From positions 62,001 to 126,000 of the forward strand of contig CAWKMN010000003.1 in assembly GCA_963850765.1 (NCBI GenBank): a stretch of DNA of 64,000 bases, read 5' to 3'. The notes under the pieces were generated by a model, which saw only the letters and a list, made by a program, of their open reading frames with translations, was not told the origin of the DNA and ran no database searches. This document shows positions 8,215-16,916 of the stretch, piece by piece. Position 1 is the stretch's first letter; each line of letters begins with the position of its first letter. The position numbers and the translations under genes are program-made. Source of the DNA: CAWKMN01 sp963850765. GTDB lineage: Bacteria > Chloroflexota > Anaerolineae > Aggregatilineales > Aggregatilineaceae.

Positions 8215-9765
8215 CTACGAAGAGGTGGGCAGCCAGATCGTGAAGGTGCTGCCCTGGTTGACCGCACTCTCGACGCTGATATACCCGTTGTGCCGGCTGA
8301 CGATCTCCTGGGCAACGGCCAGACCGAGACCTACGCCGCGCACCGCGCTGGCGCGGGCACGCTCTCCCCGGTAAAAACGATCAAAGATGAGAGGAATGGC
8401 TTCTGGCTCGATGCCGATGCCGGTATCCTGGACCTGGATGGTGACGTATGCGCCGCCGCTCCATTCTTCGCGCGCCAGCCGCACGCGGATGCGCCCGGCT
8501 TCGGGCGTATGCTGGATCGCGTTTTCGATCAGGACGCCAAGCGCGCGCGCCAGATGGGCCGGGTCGGTACACAGGCTGATGTTCGGCTCGGCACACTCAC
8601 CGGCCAGCGCAACACCTTTCTCTGCAGCCGCACGTTCGAAGCGGGTCACGGCGTCGCTCACGAGACGGTTCAAGTCGGTGGTTTCCCTAACGACCGGGCT
8701 CACGCCGGCATCCAGGCGCGCCAGTTCGAACATCGTGTCGAGCAGCCGCGAAAGCCGCTCGATCTCGCGGGCGAGTGCCTGCATGTGCATGGGATGCTGT
8801 TCGGCGGGTGATTCCTGGAGCAGGTAATGCCGCATCTTCAGGTTCGTGACGGGTGTGCGCATCTCGGTGGCGGCATCCGTCAGAAAGCGGGTGCGGGCTG
8901 CTTCGTGCGCTTTCCGCTCGGCGACGTCCAGGTAGGTGATCACAAAACCCACCAGTTCGCCGGCCGCATCAAAGGCGGGGTTGATCGTGATCGCGAGATC
9001 CTGATGCTCGCCATCGCACGACTTGCACCGAATGTCGCCCTGCCAGCCGCGCTGTTCCGCGATGGCGCTGCTGATGCCCTGCGTAGCACCGGGGCTGACC
9101 GTCTCAGGCGGCCAATCGATGCTGTCTCCAACCTTGAGGTTGCGCTGGTGCCCGATCAGGCTTTCCCAGGTGGGATTGGCGTACAGCAGCGTTCCGACCG
9201 GGTCAACAAAGGCGATGGCCTGACCGGCAGCGTGTAACACGGTATCCAGCAGGTTTCGCTCCTCGGTCAGCGCGGCCGCGTGTTCGAGCAGAGTCAGCGC
9301 CTCCGGTTCAAACGCTTCGTTGTCCAGGGCCGAGAACCGCTTGCTGAGCGCTTCCATCTCCTGGGTGATGCGCGTTTCGGCCACGACGCGCGCTTCGAGC
9401 AGCGCCCGGTCGAGGTACAGCCGGACGCGCTTGCGCAGCTCAATCACGTCGGGCGGGGTGATCAGGTAGTCATCAGCGCCGGCTTCGAACGCGGCGCGCT
9501 TATCATGCACTGACCCCATCAGGATAAAGGCCGTGGAGGCAAAACGCGGCTCCTGCGTCAGCTCCCTGATCAACGTGAGCGCCCGATCGATCGGCGAGCG
9601 CAGCGCGAACATGCAGACCACCGGGGGCCGCTTTTCCGCTTCGGTCAGGAGTTCGGACAGCGTCGCTACCCAGCGCGCGTCGATATTGATCTGGCCGAGT
9701 TGAGCGCACAGCCAGTTTGCTACGGCCGCTTCCTTATCCATGATCAGAACCGGTACGTGAGCCAT
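8215..9765 (-). CDS. Receiver-PAS-HisKA-HATPase protein lacking the phospho-accepting His
   Basis: 516 residues, apparently soluble. Residues 1-120 are receiver-like (VLIMDKEAAVANWL...AGADDYLITPPDVIELRKRV), but the phosphorylation Asp position reads Met-Phe-Ala (about 52-54) and the conserved Lys is missing (LITPPD). A PAS domain follows (about 175-285). The HisKA box reads FLTDAATEMRTPV, with Thr300 where His is invariant. The ATPase domain looks intact: IENAIQHTP, DTGIGIEPEAIPLIFDRF, GVGLGLAVAQEIV. It is probably an ATP-binding pseudokinase or allosteric partner rather than an autokinase. It faces the SufR-like gene tail to tail. Confidence 0.85.
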   Translation of the reverse strand: MAHVPVLIMDKEAAVANWLCAQLGQINIDARWVATLSELLTEAEKRPPVVCMFALRSPIDRALTLIRELTQEPRFASTAFILMGSVHDKRAAFEAGADDYLITPPDVIELRKRVRLYLDRALLEARVVAETRITQEMEALSKRFSALDNEAFEPEALTLLEHAAALTEERNLLDTVLHAAGQAIAFVDPVGTLLYANPTWESLIGHQRNLKVGDSIDWPPETVSPGATQGISSAIAEQRGWQGDIRCKSCDGEHQDLAITINPAFDAAGELVGFVITYLDVAERKAHEAARTRFLTDAATEMRTPVTNLKMRHYLLQESPAEQHPMHMQALAREIERLSRLLDTMFELARLDAGVSPVVRETTDLNRLVSDAVTRFERAAAEKGVALAGECAEPNISLCTDPAHLARALGVLIENAIQHTPEAGRIRVRLAREEWSGGAYVTIQVQDTGIGIEPEAIPLIFDRFYRGERARASAVRGVGLGLAVAQEIVSRHNGYISVESAVNQGSTFTIWLPTSS

Positions 9766-9837
9766 CCCTCATTTGCCTCATTAATGCGCGTGTGATGTCG
9801 CTCCACAGTATAACGATATTGGCCGGTTTGAAAAACT

Positions 9838-9865
9838 TTGTCTGTCGCGATCGAGACGTTACAAT
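9838..9865 (+). promoter_or_regulatory. Candidate promoter, possibly giving a leaderless mltG-like mRNA
   Basis: TTGTCT (9838-9843), 16 bp, TACAAT (9860-9865). The GTG start at 9872 lies where transcription would begin, and no Shine-Dalgarno sequence precedes it. Confidence 0.45.
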
Positions 9866-9871
9866 GGACGT

Positions 9872-11219
9872 GTGCAACGATTAAGTCGTCTCGAACCCTG
9901 GAAAGTGCTGGCCCTGGCCGCGCTCACCGGCGCGATGATCGCCTGGGCGGGCGTCCTGGCGCTCATCTGGCTGACCAGCGACGGCAGCGACCCGCCGCCC
10001 GAACTCGGTGCCGCAGCCGGTCGTCGAACGCCCCACGCTGGCGGCTGTCACCGGGACGCCGCTCCCCACGGCGACTGCGACCACCACGTCCACGCCATCT
10101 CCGACCGCCGCGCCGACTCAAACGCTCACCGCAGCCACCGGCATACCTGTGACCCTGACGCAGCCGCTTGATCCGGGGGCGGCCGCTTCATTGACGCCGC
10201 TGCCCACCGCCGGATCGAGCGGACCGGAACCGCAGCCATCTGCGCCTGCCGCCGATTCAGCGCCGGGTGCGCCGACCTGTGTGCCGCCGGAAGGGTGGGA
10301 GCGGTATGTCGTCCAGCCGGATGATACGCTGTTCGCGTTTGTACTGGGCGCGGGTGCCACCCTGACCGTAGACGATCTCATGGCGGCGAACTGCCTGACC
10401 AGCCGCTACCTCGCGCTCGGACAGATCCTCTTTCTGCCGCCGGGCGCGGCCGAAAACGCGCCACCCTCGCTGCCGGTTGTGGCCGGCTCGTCACTGACGG
10501 GGCGGGGACCCCGCACGCCGAACTGCCCGTGTACGATCCGGATCGGGACCGGCTGGCGGCGCGAGCAGATCGCGGACGAGATCAACGCGGCGGAGACGAT
10601 GTTCACCGGGGGGGATTTTCTGGCGGCGACCGATCCAGGTGCCAGCGCGCCATTCGATTTTGTCATGGAGCGGCCCGCTGGCGCGTCGATGGAAGGGTAT
10701 CTCTATCCTGGCGTCTATACGGTTGATAACAGCACGACGGCTGAGCAGTTTCGCGATATGGCGCTGGCGACCTTTGGCGCGAATGTTACGCCGCAGATGC
10801 GCGCCGACGCGGCCGCGCAGAGTGTCACCTTCTTCCAGGCGCTCACGATCGCATCCATCATCCAGCGGGAGGTGGGTGGCCCCGAAACGCAGAAGCTGGT
10901 CGCGAGCGTGCTGTACAACCGCTACCGCGACGGCAACCGGCTGGCGCAGACCGTCACGGTGCAGTATGCGTTGGGTGGGCCGGGCAACTGGTGGCCGCGC
11001 GTCACCGGACAGGGCCTGAAAGTGGACTCCCCGTACAACTCGTACACGCTGCCGGGTCTGCCACCGGGACCGATCGCCAACCCCGTCCAGAGTGCGATCA
11101 TCGCGGCGGTATATCCCGCCGTGACCGACTATTATTACCACACCGCGGCGTGTGACGGCAGCGGGACCGCGTTCGCCGTCACGTATGAGGAACATCTTGC
11201 GAACGTCAACTGCGAGTGA
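9872..11219 (+). CDS. mltG: MltG/YceG-like endolytic transglycosylase with LysM domain (one frameshift)
   Basis: MltG-type enzymes cut nascent peptidoglycan at the membrane. GTG 9872 begins RLEPWKVLALAALTGAMIAW, a single transmembrane anchor. One indel near 10005 is needed to join it to the rest. A Thr/Pro-rich linker follows, then a LysM-like segment (WERYVVQPDDTLFAFVLGAG to LALGQILFLPPG). The YceG domain holds EGYLYPGVYTV, ASIIQREVGGPETQKLVASV with the family's catalytic Glu in QRE, PYNSYTLPGLPPGPIANP and the C-terminal TYEEHLANV. LysM plus MltG suggests targeting to the wall. The start is inferred from the anchor and the promoter position. Confidence 0.85.
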
Positions 11220-11235
11220 GTGACGATGTTGTGGA

Positions 11236-11268
11236 ATTTGCAGGGGCGTATCGCCATACGCCCCTACG
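11236..11268. repeat. GGGGCG...CGCCCC hairpin interspersed repeat
   Basis: GGGGCGTAT and ATACGCCCC form a 9-bp palindrome with a 4-nt loop (11240-11261), just after the mltG stop. Longer relatives lie at 58549, 60560 and 62053. It may serve as a transcript boundary but lacks a T-tract. Confidence 0.55.
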
Positions 11269-11323
11269 TGCAAAAGTGTTGGCGAAGGGTCGCGGAGTCT
11301 GTCGACAAACGCCCCTGGAGTGG

Positions 11324-11891
11324 CTACGGTTGGCGGGACCGCCGGCGCGGCGGGGAGTCGTCGTCACCGGACTGCGAGGTTCCGGTCGCGTCTTCGGTCG
11401 CCACACGATCCAACTGACCCCACTGGCTCGCCTCGGCACGCAGCACCTCCTCGGACTGACGCACCAGTTCAGGGTAGTAGAGCGAGTATTCACCCGGCAG
11501 GATGAAGTCCGAAATCGGGCAGGGTGAGCCGCGCCTGCTGAAGCGCCAGCCAGCTATCCTCATAAAGCTGCGCCTGCCGCTGCCACTGGTAGAGGGCGCG
11601 GAACGCCGAGAGCGCAGTGGCGATCGTTGGAAGCAGCGCCGTGACAAAGGCGTACAGCGGCTTGTCCGACATCACGGAATAGGCCGAGATGATGGTGGAA
11701 ATACCCATCAGCAGCGCCGAAATCCACAGCATCCGGTCGGAGTTGAAATTGAATTCGGCAATGCGCCGCTCGTAATAATCGTCCTGGTAATCAACGCGCT
11801 GCTGCAGATAGAGTTCTGCGCGCAGACGAGCTTCGGGCTCTGCAAGGAGCGGCTGCACACTGAGCGGTGAAGGGGGATTGGCCTGAGTCAT
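11324..11891 (-). CDS. DUF4231/SLATT-like 2-TM membrane protein (short member, frameshift near C-terminus)
   Basis: About 188 residues after correcting one indel near 11510 (ARLTLPDF / ILPGEYSLYYPELV). The N-terminal helix (EARLRAELYLQQRVDYQDDYY) precedes two transmembrane helices (MLWISALLMGISTIISAY and YAFVTALLPTIATALSAF) and a C-terminal amphipathic helix (YQWQRQAQLYEDSWLALQ). This is the DUF4231/SLATT layout. SLATT proteins are proposed pore-forming effectors in nucleotide-signalled defence, but many DUF4231 proteins have no known role. The ATG overlaps the previous gene's stop (ATGA), so it is translated with the longer SLATT-like protein. Confidence 0.7.
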
Positions 11892-12661
11892 GGATTGGTA
11901 CCTCCTTCGGCAACAGGATTCTCGGAAACTGGCTTATCGGGTTCGTCCGGTTTTGGGCGCGGTGCGTTACGCGGCGGTGCGCTGGCCGGCGTTTCGCGCA
12001 TTACGTCGATCACCTTCTGGCGCATGACGGCCACACGCTCACGGGTATTGGCGCTGTCGAACGGCTTGGAGCGGGCGAGGAAGAGAAAGTACATCGAGCG
12101 CAGGCTTTCAGTCTTGGCCCGCGCTTTGAACCAGCGCTTCTGGGGTGTCTGGTTGGTGTCGAGAAACGAGACGGCGGTGGCGATACCGCTGATGATCGCC
12201 GTCAGCAGACCGAGCACTTCGGTCGGCTGAATGCGGTCCACGATAGACTTGTCATCCCACCCCTGCGCGTAAAGAAATACATTGATCGCCGCCAGAGCTG
12301 TGGTCAGAAAAGCCGAGAGGATGAACGCCCACTGGTACTGGTAGTACCGATTTTGATAGAATTCGGCTTGCTGGTTCATGCGCCAGAAAAACGGCAGTAG
12401 GTGCTGATCCAGTTCACGGACGTCGGTCTCGAGTTCGCTGGACATATTGTTGGCCAGCAGCGGATCGCTGATGAAGCCCTCCTCAAACAGCAGCTTCTTG
12501 TACAGATCTTCGGGCGGGCGGATCCATTCGCGCTTCATTCCCCAGGACGGCCGACGGCGAAGCAGGAAGAGCTTGGACCTGCGTTCTTCGCGGTTTGTCT
12601 GTGCCTTGATGGATTGCGTGACGCGCACATCCAGGCCGGGCGTTTCGTTCGGCAGTGCCAT
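11888..12661 (-). CDS. DUF4231/SLATT-like 2-TM membrane protein (long member)
   Basis: 257 residues. A charged N-terminal region (1-100) is followed by QQAEFYQNRYYQYQW, TM1 (AFILSAFLTTALAAINVFLY), a short loop, TM2 (VLGLLTAIISGIATAVSFL) and a basic helix (KRWFKARAKTESLRSMYFLF), the DUF4231 pattern. The C-terminus is Pro/Lys-rich. The gene starts 10 nt after the degenerate-2H gene and overlaps the next SLATT-like gene by 4 nt. Two different 2-TM proteins made from one mRNA suggests a hetero-oligomer. Function is not known; the SLATT link to defence is family knowledge, not shown here. Confidence 0.75.
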   Translation of the reverse strand: MALPNETPGLDVRVTQSIKAQTNREERRSKLFLLRRRPSWGMKREWIRPPEDLYKKLLFEEGFISDPLLANNMSSELETDVRELDQHLLPFFWRMNQQAEFYQNRYYQYQWAFILSAFLTTALAAINVFLYAQGWDDKSIVDRIQPTEVLGLLTAIISGIATAVSFLDTNQTPQKRWFKARAKTESLRSMYFLFLARSKPFDSANTRERVAVMRQKVIDVMRETPASAPPRNAPRPKPDEPDKPVSENPVAEGGTNP

Positions 12662-12671
12662 GTTTACCTCC

Positions 12672-13667
12672 CTAGTCGAACGTTTTGAGGGTTTCCCAAG
12701 GTTCTCCCTGTCTTACTAAATGCAGATCGTTGGCGTGCCACACAAACGGCTCAAAATCACGCTGCATCTGCCCGATGATGTGCGGGTAGCGCGCCGCCGC
12801 CACATGATCACCGACCGGCAGCCACGCGTTGAAGGTCCCGGCGGCACCCGGCACCGGCAAAATCAGATCGGCCAATGCCTGACGGAGTTCGTGCTGCGCA
12901 TCGAGCAGTTCCTCTTCAGGCTCCAGCGCCCAGGCTGCGATATACTGCTGAGCGCCGATCACCTTCGCCATGACACTGATAATTTCAAGCTGAAACGGCA
13001 GATGGGCCCGAGTCCATTCGGTGAGCGCAGCCTCAACGGCCGGCCGTTCGTGGGTAAGGAACGGCGGAGTCAGCGCGATACCCGGCGGCGGCATGCTGGT
13101 GATCTTGCCCAGCTTGCGGAGCTTTACGACCTGCGCGTGCAGATCGGACGGCAGCGGCAGCAGCGCGCAGTAGATCTCCGGCGCGGGCTCGGGTTCGGGC
13201 GGGGCTTCCAGTTCGGCCATCTCGGCGGTGGGACTTACCTCCACGGTCGATACATCCACTGCGGGCGTCTCATCCGGCGCGACCAGCACGGCTTCAGCGG
13301 GGGTCAATTCCGTGGCAGGCTCCGCTGCGGGGGGCGCGTCCTCTGGCTCGCACTCACCGACCTCGCTGGGTAGCACTTCCTCGACACTGCTCAAAGTTTC
13401 GGCCAGTGCAGGTTCAGGTGCCGGCTCGTCGTCGACGGCGGGCGGGGTGGATTCATCGCGCAGATGGTCGATCGTTTCCAACAGGCTCACCTCGGCCGGA
13501 TCGGGCTGGCCGGGCGCGGGGCCGGCTTCCTCGATGATCTCGTCATCGAGGGCGTCCAGGTTAATCGCGTCGATCTCGGCATCGGCGTCCCAGGTGGCAT
13601 CATCAAAGTCTTCGTAAGAGAGACCGTCCGGCGGTTCATCGCTGGGCTTATAGGATCGCTTAACCAT
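12672..13667 (-). CDS. 2H-phosphoesterase-like protein with degenerate active site and acidic disordered N-terminus
   Basis: 331 residues. The first 160 or so are Glu/Asp/Pro/Ala-rich and probably disordered. Residues about 165-330 follow the 2'-5' RNA ligase/2H fold: EIYCALLPLPSDLHAQVVKL, ALTPPFLTHERPAVEAALTE, a middle strand block, then YPHIIGQMQRDFEPFVW and LHLVRQGEPWETLKTF. The two HxT catalytic motifs appear lost: the first region reads PPPGIALTPPF and the second FNAWLPVGD. It may bind rather than hydrolyse nucleotides. ATG 13667 has GGAG 9 nt upstream and overlaps the deacetylase stop. It is co-transcribed with both SLATT-like genes. Confidence 0.6.
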   Translation of the reverse strand: MVKRSYKPSDEPPDGLSYEDFDDATWDADAEIDAINLDALDDEIIEEAGPAPGQPDPAEVSLLETIDHLRDESTPPAVDDEPAPEPALAETLSSVEEVLPSEVGECEPEDAPPAAEPATELTPAEAVLVAPDETPAVDVSTVEVSPTAEMAELEAPPEPEPAPEIYCALLPLPSDLHAQVVKLRKLGKITSMPPPGIALTPPFLTHERPAVEAALTEWTRAHLPFQLEIISVMAKVIGAQQYIAAWALEPEEELLDAQHELRQALADLILPVPGAAGTFNAWLPVGDHVAAARYPHIIGQMQRDFEPFVWHANDLHLVRQGEPWETLKTFD

Positions 13668-14519
13668 GGGCCACATCTCCAAATGTGAGCAATTGGATTC
13701 CTTCAGCCTTAATACACTCCAGGGTCGCAGGATGAGTCAGATAACCAAGCTCGACTTCGCGGCGATCCAGCAGGCGGCTGTAGGCGATTCCCTCATCCAC
13801 ATAACCGGCGTAAGTCAGCAGCTCGGTCAGGCTGCCATCCGGCAGGGTGGTCAGCAGGACGAGCAGATCGCCTAACCCGGTGGCGTGCTGGCTGAACCCC
13901 ATTTCGAATCGCGCGGGCCAGAACGGCTCCGGGCCTTCAGCGGCGATCGTCTCAAGCTGTTCGATCAGCGCGCGGCCTTCGTCGGTGGTGAGCGCGGGCA
14001 TCATGCTCTGCAAGACCCGTACCGCCGACTCGACCGGGCCATCGACCCGCGCGCTGCGCATTGGGATGTGGTACTGGCGCGACAGGTCGAGCATTGTTCG
14101 CAGCGCTACGGGGTGCAGATAGGTGGCGTAGTGGTGCGCGTCCAGGTGATCGGGCGGCCGTCCGGCCAGCGCGACAAAGTGATCCCATTGGGCGTGCATT
14201 TCGCGGCGGATGTGATCATCGTCACAGCGGGCAAGACAGGCGGGCCACTCCGTCACCGGGCGGAACAGGCCGCTGCCGTTCAGCAGAGAGGCTACCTCGC
14301 GCGGCGGTGCGGCGGGTGGACCGGCTGTCAGGTTAAAATGCAGGCCGATCCCCAGGTCAGGCGCGGAGGCGAGGGCTTGTTCCAGCCCAGGCGCGGCGTC
14401 GGGCAGATTGATCATGACGGTGGTCGAAGTGACGATCCCGTGATGGTGGGCGTACAGATCCCACGATTGACGCCCGCCGATGCTCCGAAATCATCCGCAT
14501 TCACGATCAGTCGTTTCAT
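13660..14519 (-). CDS. ChbG/YdjC-family carbohydrate deacetylase (one frameshift)
   Basis: YdjC/ChbG proteins remove acetyl groups from N-acetylated oligosaccharides. ATG 14519 opens MKRLIVNADDFG, whose Asp pair is the metal motif of the family. A shift near 14450 then leads to HHHGIVTSTTVMINLPDAAPG. LGIGLHFNLTAGPP and PDHLDAHHYATYLHP (metal His) are intact. The C-terminus, ELGYLTHPATLECI, is also typical. Its stop TAA (13660-13662) lies 5 nt inside the next gene, so it leads the operon with the degenerate 2H and two SLATT-like genes. Confidence 0.82.
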
Positions 14520-14525
14520 GGTGAG

Positions 14526-14574
14526 TGGGCAGCTTTCAGCTTTCAGCCTGCAGGTTGCAGCTTGCTGTTATAGG
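14526..14574. repeat. AGCTTTCAGCC-type interspersed repeat
   Basis: CAGCTTTCAGCTTTCAGCCTGCAGGTTGCAGCTTGCTG, shown here only in outline, is a run of AGC(T/C)TTC units upstream of the deacetylase. It belongs with the elements at 2714 and 4671. Confidence 0.45.
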
Positions 14575-14745
14575 TCAGGGGCGCGGGATACGGTCTCGCG
14601 TCCGATATTTTGTGCGCCTGGTGATTTATAGTCTATGTTTATTCGCGCCAAAAGCCAACTCCCGTGTTTTTTGCCCGCCTTTGTGGTATATCTTGATTGT
14701 TACTCAAAGTGGCTCACATTCATGAGATAGGAGTGAGGTGTACTG

Positions 14746-16335
14746 ATGATCGACACAATCCGCGCGGCGGTCGAAAAAACGACGGCGGAGGTCCGCGAAC
14801 TCGAGATCGATGGCAACCTGACGTCCTGGAAAGCGGCGACGACCGGAACGCCGGAAGCGCTCGACGCGGCAGCGCTGTCGCGCGCCCGCTGGATGTATTA
14901 CGCTGCGAACCCGGACGCCTACCGGCAGTACAAAGACTGGGACGAATCCGGCGCGGCCGACGGCGATCCGCAGCTGCGGCGGTCCGTGCGCGTGCTGCAT
15001 CTCGGTTACGCGCAGGGGCAGCGCGATCCGAGCACGATTGAGGAGATGACCGAGCTTGCCAAGGTGCTGGACGAAGCCTATACCAATTTCCGCGCCGAAG
15101 TACACGGTCAGCGTCTGACCGCCAACGACATCGACGAAATTCTGCGCGCCGAAAACAACTCGGAGAAGCGCCGCGCGGCGTGGGAAGGCAGCAAGCAGAT
15201 CGGCCCGCGGGTCGCGGATCAGATCCGGCGGCTGGCGGTACTGCGCAATGAGGCGGCTCATCGCATGGGATATCCGAATTACCAGCGGATGAGCCTGGAA
15301 CTGAGCGAGTTGGATCCTGACTGGCTGTTCGCGATGCTGGATGACCTGTTCGACAAGACTGATGAGCCGTTCCGGCAGGCGAAGGCGGAACTCGACGCTG
15401 AGCTGAGCCAGCGCTTTGGCGTCCCCGTGGCTGATCTGATGCCGTGGCACTACGCCGACACGTTTTTCCAGCGCGCGCCGATGCTGGCCGGTTTCGATTT
15501 TGATGGGCTGTTCGAAGGGCAGAACCTCGAAGAACTGGCGACCAAGACCTATGACGGGCTTGGTATGGAAGTCCGCGATATTCTGGCGCGCAGCGACCTG
15601 TACGAGCGCGAAGGCAAGGATCAGCACGCGTTCTGTACGGATATAGACCGCGAAGGCGACATTCGCACGCTGTGCAATCTCAAGCCGTCGCTGCGCTGGA
15701 TGGATACGCTGCTGCACGAACTCGGCCACGCTGTTTATGACAAGTACATCCCCCATTCGCTGCCGTGGATGCTGCGCACGATCCCGCACATCCTGAGCAC
15801 TGAGGCGATGGCGATGCTGATGGGCGCGATCACACTCGACCCGGAATGGCATTCGGAGATCCTCGGCGCGACCGAGGCCGAAGCCAAAGCGGCCGGGCAG
15901 GCGGGGTTCGCCCGCTTCCGCCTGGAAGAGCTGATCTTCGCGCGCTGGGTGATGGTCGTCGTGCATTTTGAGCGGCTGCTGTACGAAGATCCGTCGCGCG
16001 ATCTGAACGCGGCGTGGTGGGAGCTGGTCCGCAAATACCAGTTGATCAACGTTCCTGCCGGGCGCGAACAGGAACCCGACTGGGCGACCAAGTACCATAT
16101 CGCGCTGGCCCCGGCCTACTATCAGAACTACCTGCTCGGCCGCATGATGTCGCTGCAGTGGGATAACTGGCTGCGCCAGCACGCCGGCGGTATCGTCGGA
16201 CGCAAGGAAGCGGGCGATTTCTTCCGCACGCGCGTTTTTGGGCCGGGTAATACCCTGCATTGGAACGAGGCTCTCGAAGTGGCGACGGGCGAAAAGCTCA
16301 ACCCGAATTACTTCGTTCAGAAATTCGCGGACTGA
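14746..16335 (+). CDS. M2/M3-like zinc metallopeptidase
   Basis: 529 residues, no signal peptide, probably a cytosolic oligopeptidase or carboxy-dipeptidase. The zinc site is LLHELGHAVYDKYI (HExxH), with the downstream Glu ligand in HILSTEAMAMLMG. Other gluzincin M2/M3 features are RMGYPNYQRMSLEL and the C-terminal ALAPAYYQNYLLGRMMSLQW. The helical N-terminal half is typical. Length fits bacterial M2/M3 relatives. The stop overlaps the following TIR gene by one base (TGATG), implying coupled translation. Confidence 0.82.
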   Translation: MIDTIRAAVEKTTAEVRELEIDGNLTSWKAATTGTPEALDAAALSRARWMYYAANPDAYRQYKDWDESGAADGDPQLRRSVRVLHLGYAQGQRDPSTIEEMTELAKVLDEAYTNFRAEVHGQRLTANDIDEILRAENNSEKRRAAWEGSKQIGPRVADQIRRLAVLRNEAAHRMGYPNYQRMSLELSELDPDWLFAMLDDLFDKTDEPFRQAKAELDAELSQRFGVPVADLMPWHYADTFFQRAPMLAGFDFDGLFEGQNLEELATKTYDGLGMEVRDILARSDLYEREGKDQHAFCTDIDREGDIRTLCNLKPSLRWMDTLLHELGHAVYDKYIPHSLPWMLRTIPHILSTEAMAMLMGAITLDPEWHSEILGATEAEAKAAGQAGFARFRLEELIFARWVMVVVHFERLLYEDPSRDLNAAWWELVRKYQLINVPAGREQEPDWATKYHIALAPAYYQNYLLGRMMSLQWDNWLRQHAGGIVGRKEAGDFFRTRVFGPGNTLHWNEALEVATGEKLNPNYFVQKFAD

Positions 16336-16883
16336 TGCAGCATCTTTATATCAGCTATCCTGACAGCGATTACGCGTTTGCTCACCGCCTGGTGGAACAC
16401 CTCCAGGCGGCGGGCTATCCCGTATTTGTGGATGCGGTGAGCAGCGTCGGCACGATGGCATGGGCGGCCGAAACCCGCCACGCGATCCGAACGTGCGGCG
16501 CGGTGCTGATGGTGCTCTCACCCGCCGAGGGCCGCCGCACCGGCATCCGCCACGAGGGTGTGCTGGCGAAACGCCGCCAAAAGCCGGTTGTCGTGCTGCG
16601 CCGCACCCCTGGCGATCTGCCGCGCTACCTGGACCACGCCGCTGTGATCGACTGCGCCGATGAGCAGATCGAAGCCGCGCTGCCGCAGATTCTTGCCGTG
16701 CTGCCCCCGGTGGCCGAACTGATACGGGCGGATGGGCCCGCGCCGCCGCGCCGTCCGCGCCGCCCACCGCGCCACCCGGCCCTGGCCCGCCGCCGCCGCC
16801 GGCTGGTGATGGCGCTGGCCATGATCGGGGTGCTGGCGCTGTGCGTGACACTGGGGATCGCGTTGGGTATCATTCCGGTGTAG
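16335..16883 (+). CDS. TIR-domain protein with C-terminal transmembrane helix
   Basis: 182 residues. Residues 1-125 form a bacterial TIR domain: HLYISYPDSDYAFAHRLVEHL (strand A and helix), YPVFVDA, AIRTCGAVLMVLSP and RHEGVLAKRRQKPVVVL. Glu74 in RHEG sits where TIR NADases have their catalytic Glu. A Pro/Arg-rich stretch (about 138-160) precedes a TM helix (MALAMIGVLALCVTLGIALG), which tethers the domain to the membrane. The start ATG overlaps the peptidase stop. Whether it cleaves NAD or only scaffolds is not known. Confidence 0.75.
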   Translation: MQHLYISYPDSDYAFAHRLVEHLQAAGYPVFVDAVSSVGTMAWAAETRHAIRTCGAVLMVLSPAEGRRTGIRHEGVLAKRRQKPVVVLRRTPGDLPRYLDHAAVIDCADEQIEAALPQILAVLPPVAELIRADGPAPPRRPRRPPRHPALARRRRRLVMALAMIGVLALCVTLGIALGIIPV

Positions 16884-16916
16884 GATCATACAACAACGTT
16901 AATCAGGGATCTGACC

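Noticed and set aside
14704..16260. 518-residue open frame on the minus strand opposite the metallopeptidase
   Set aside because: Exact antisense of a strongly supported gene; composition is that of a shadow frame in GC-rich DNA and no motif is seen.
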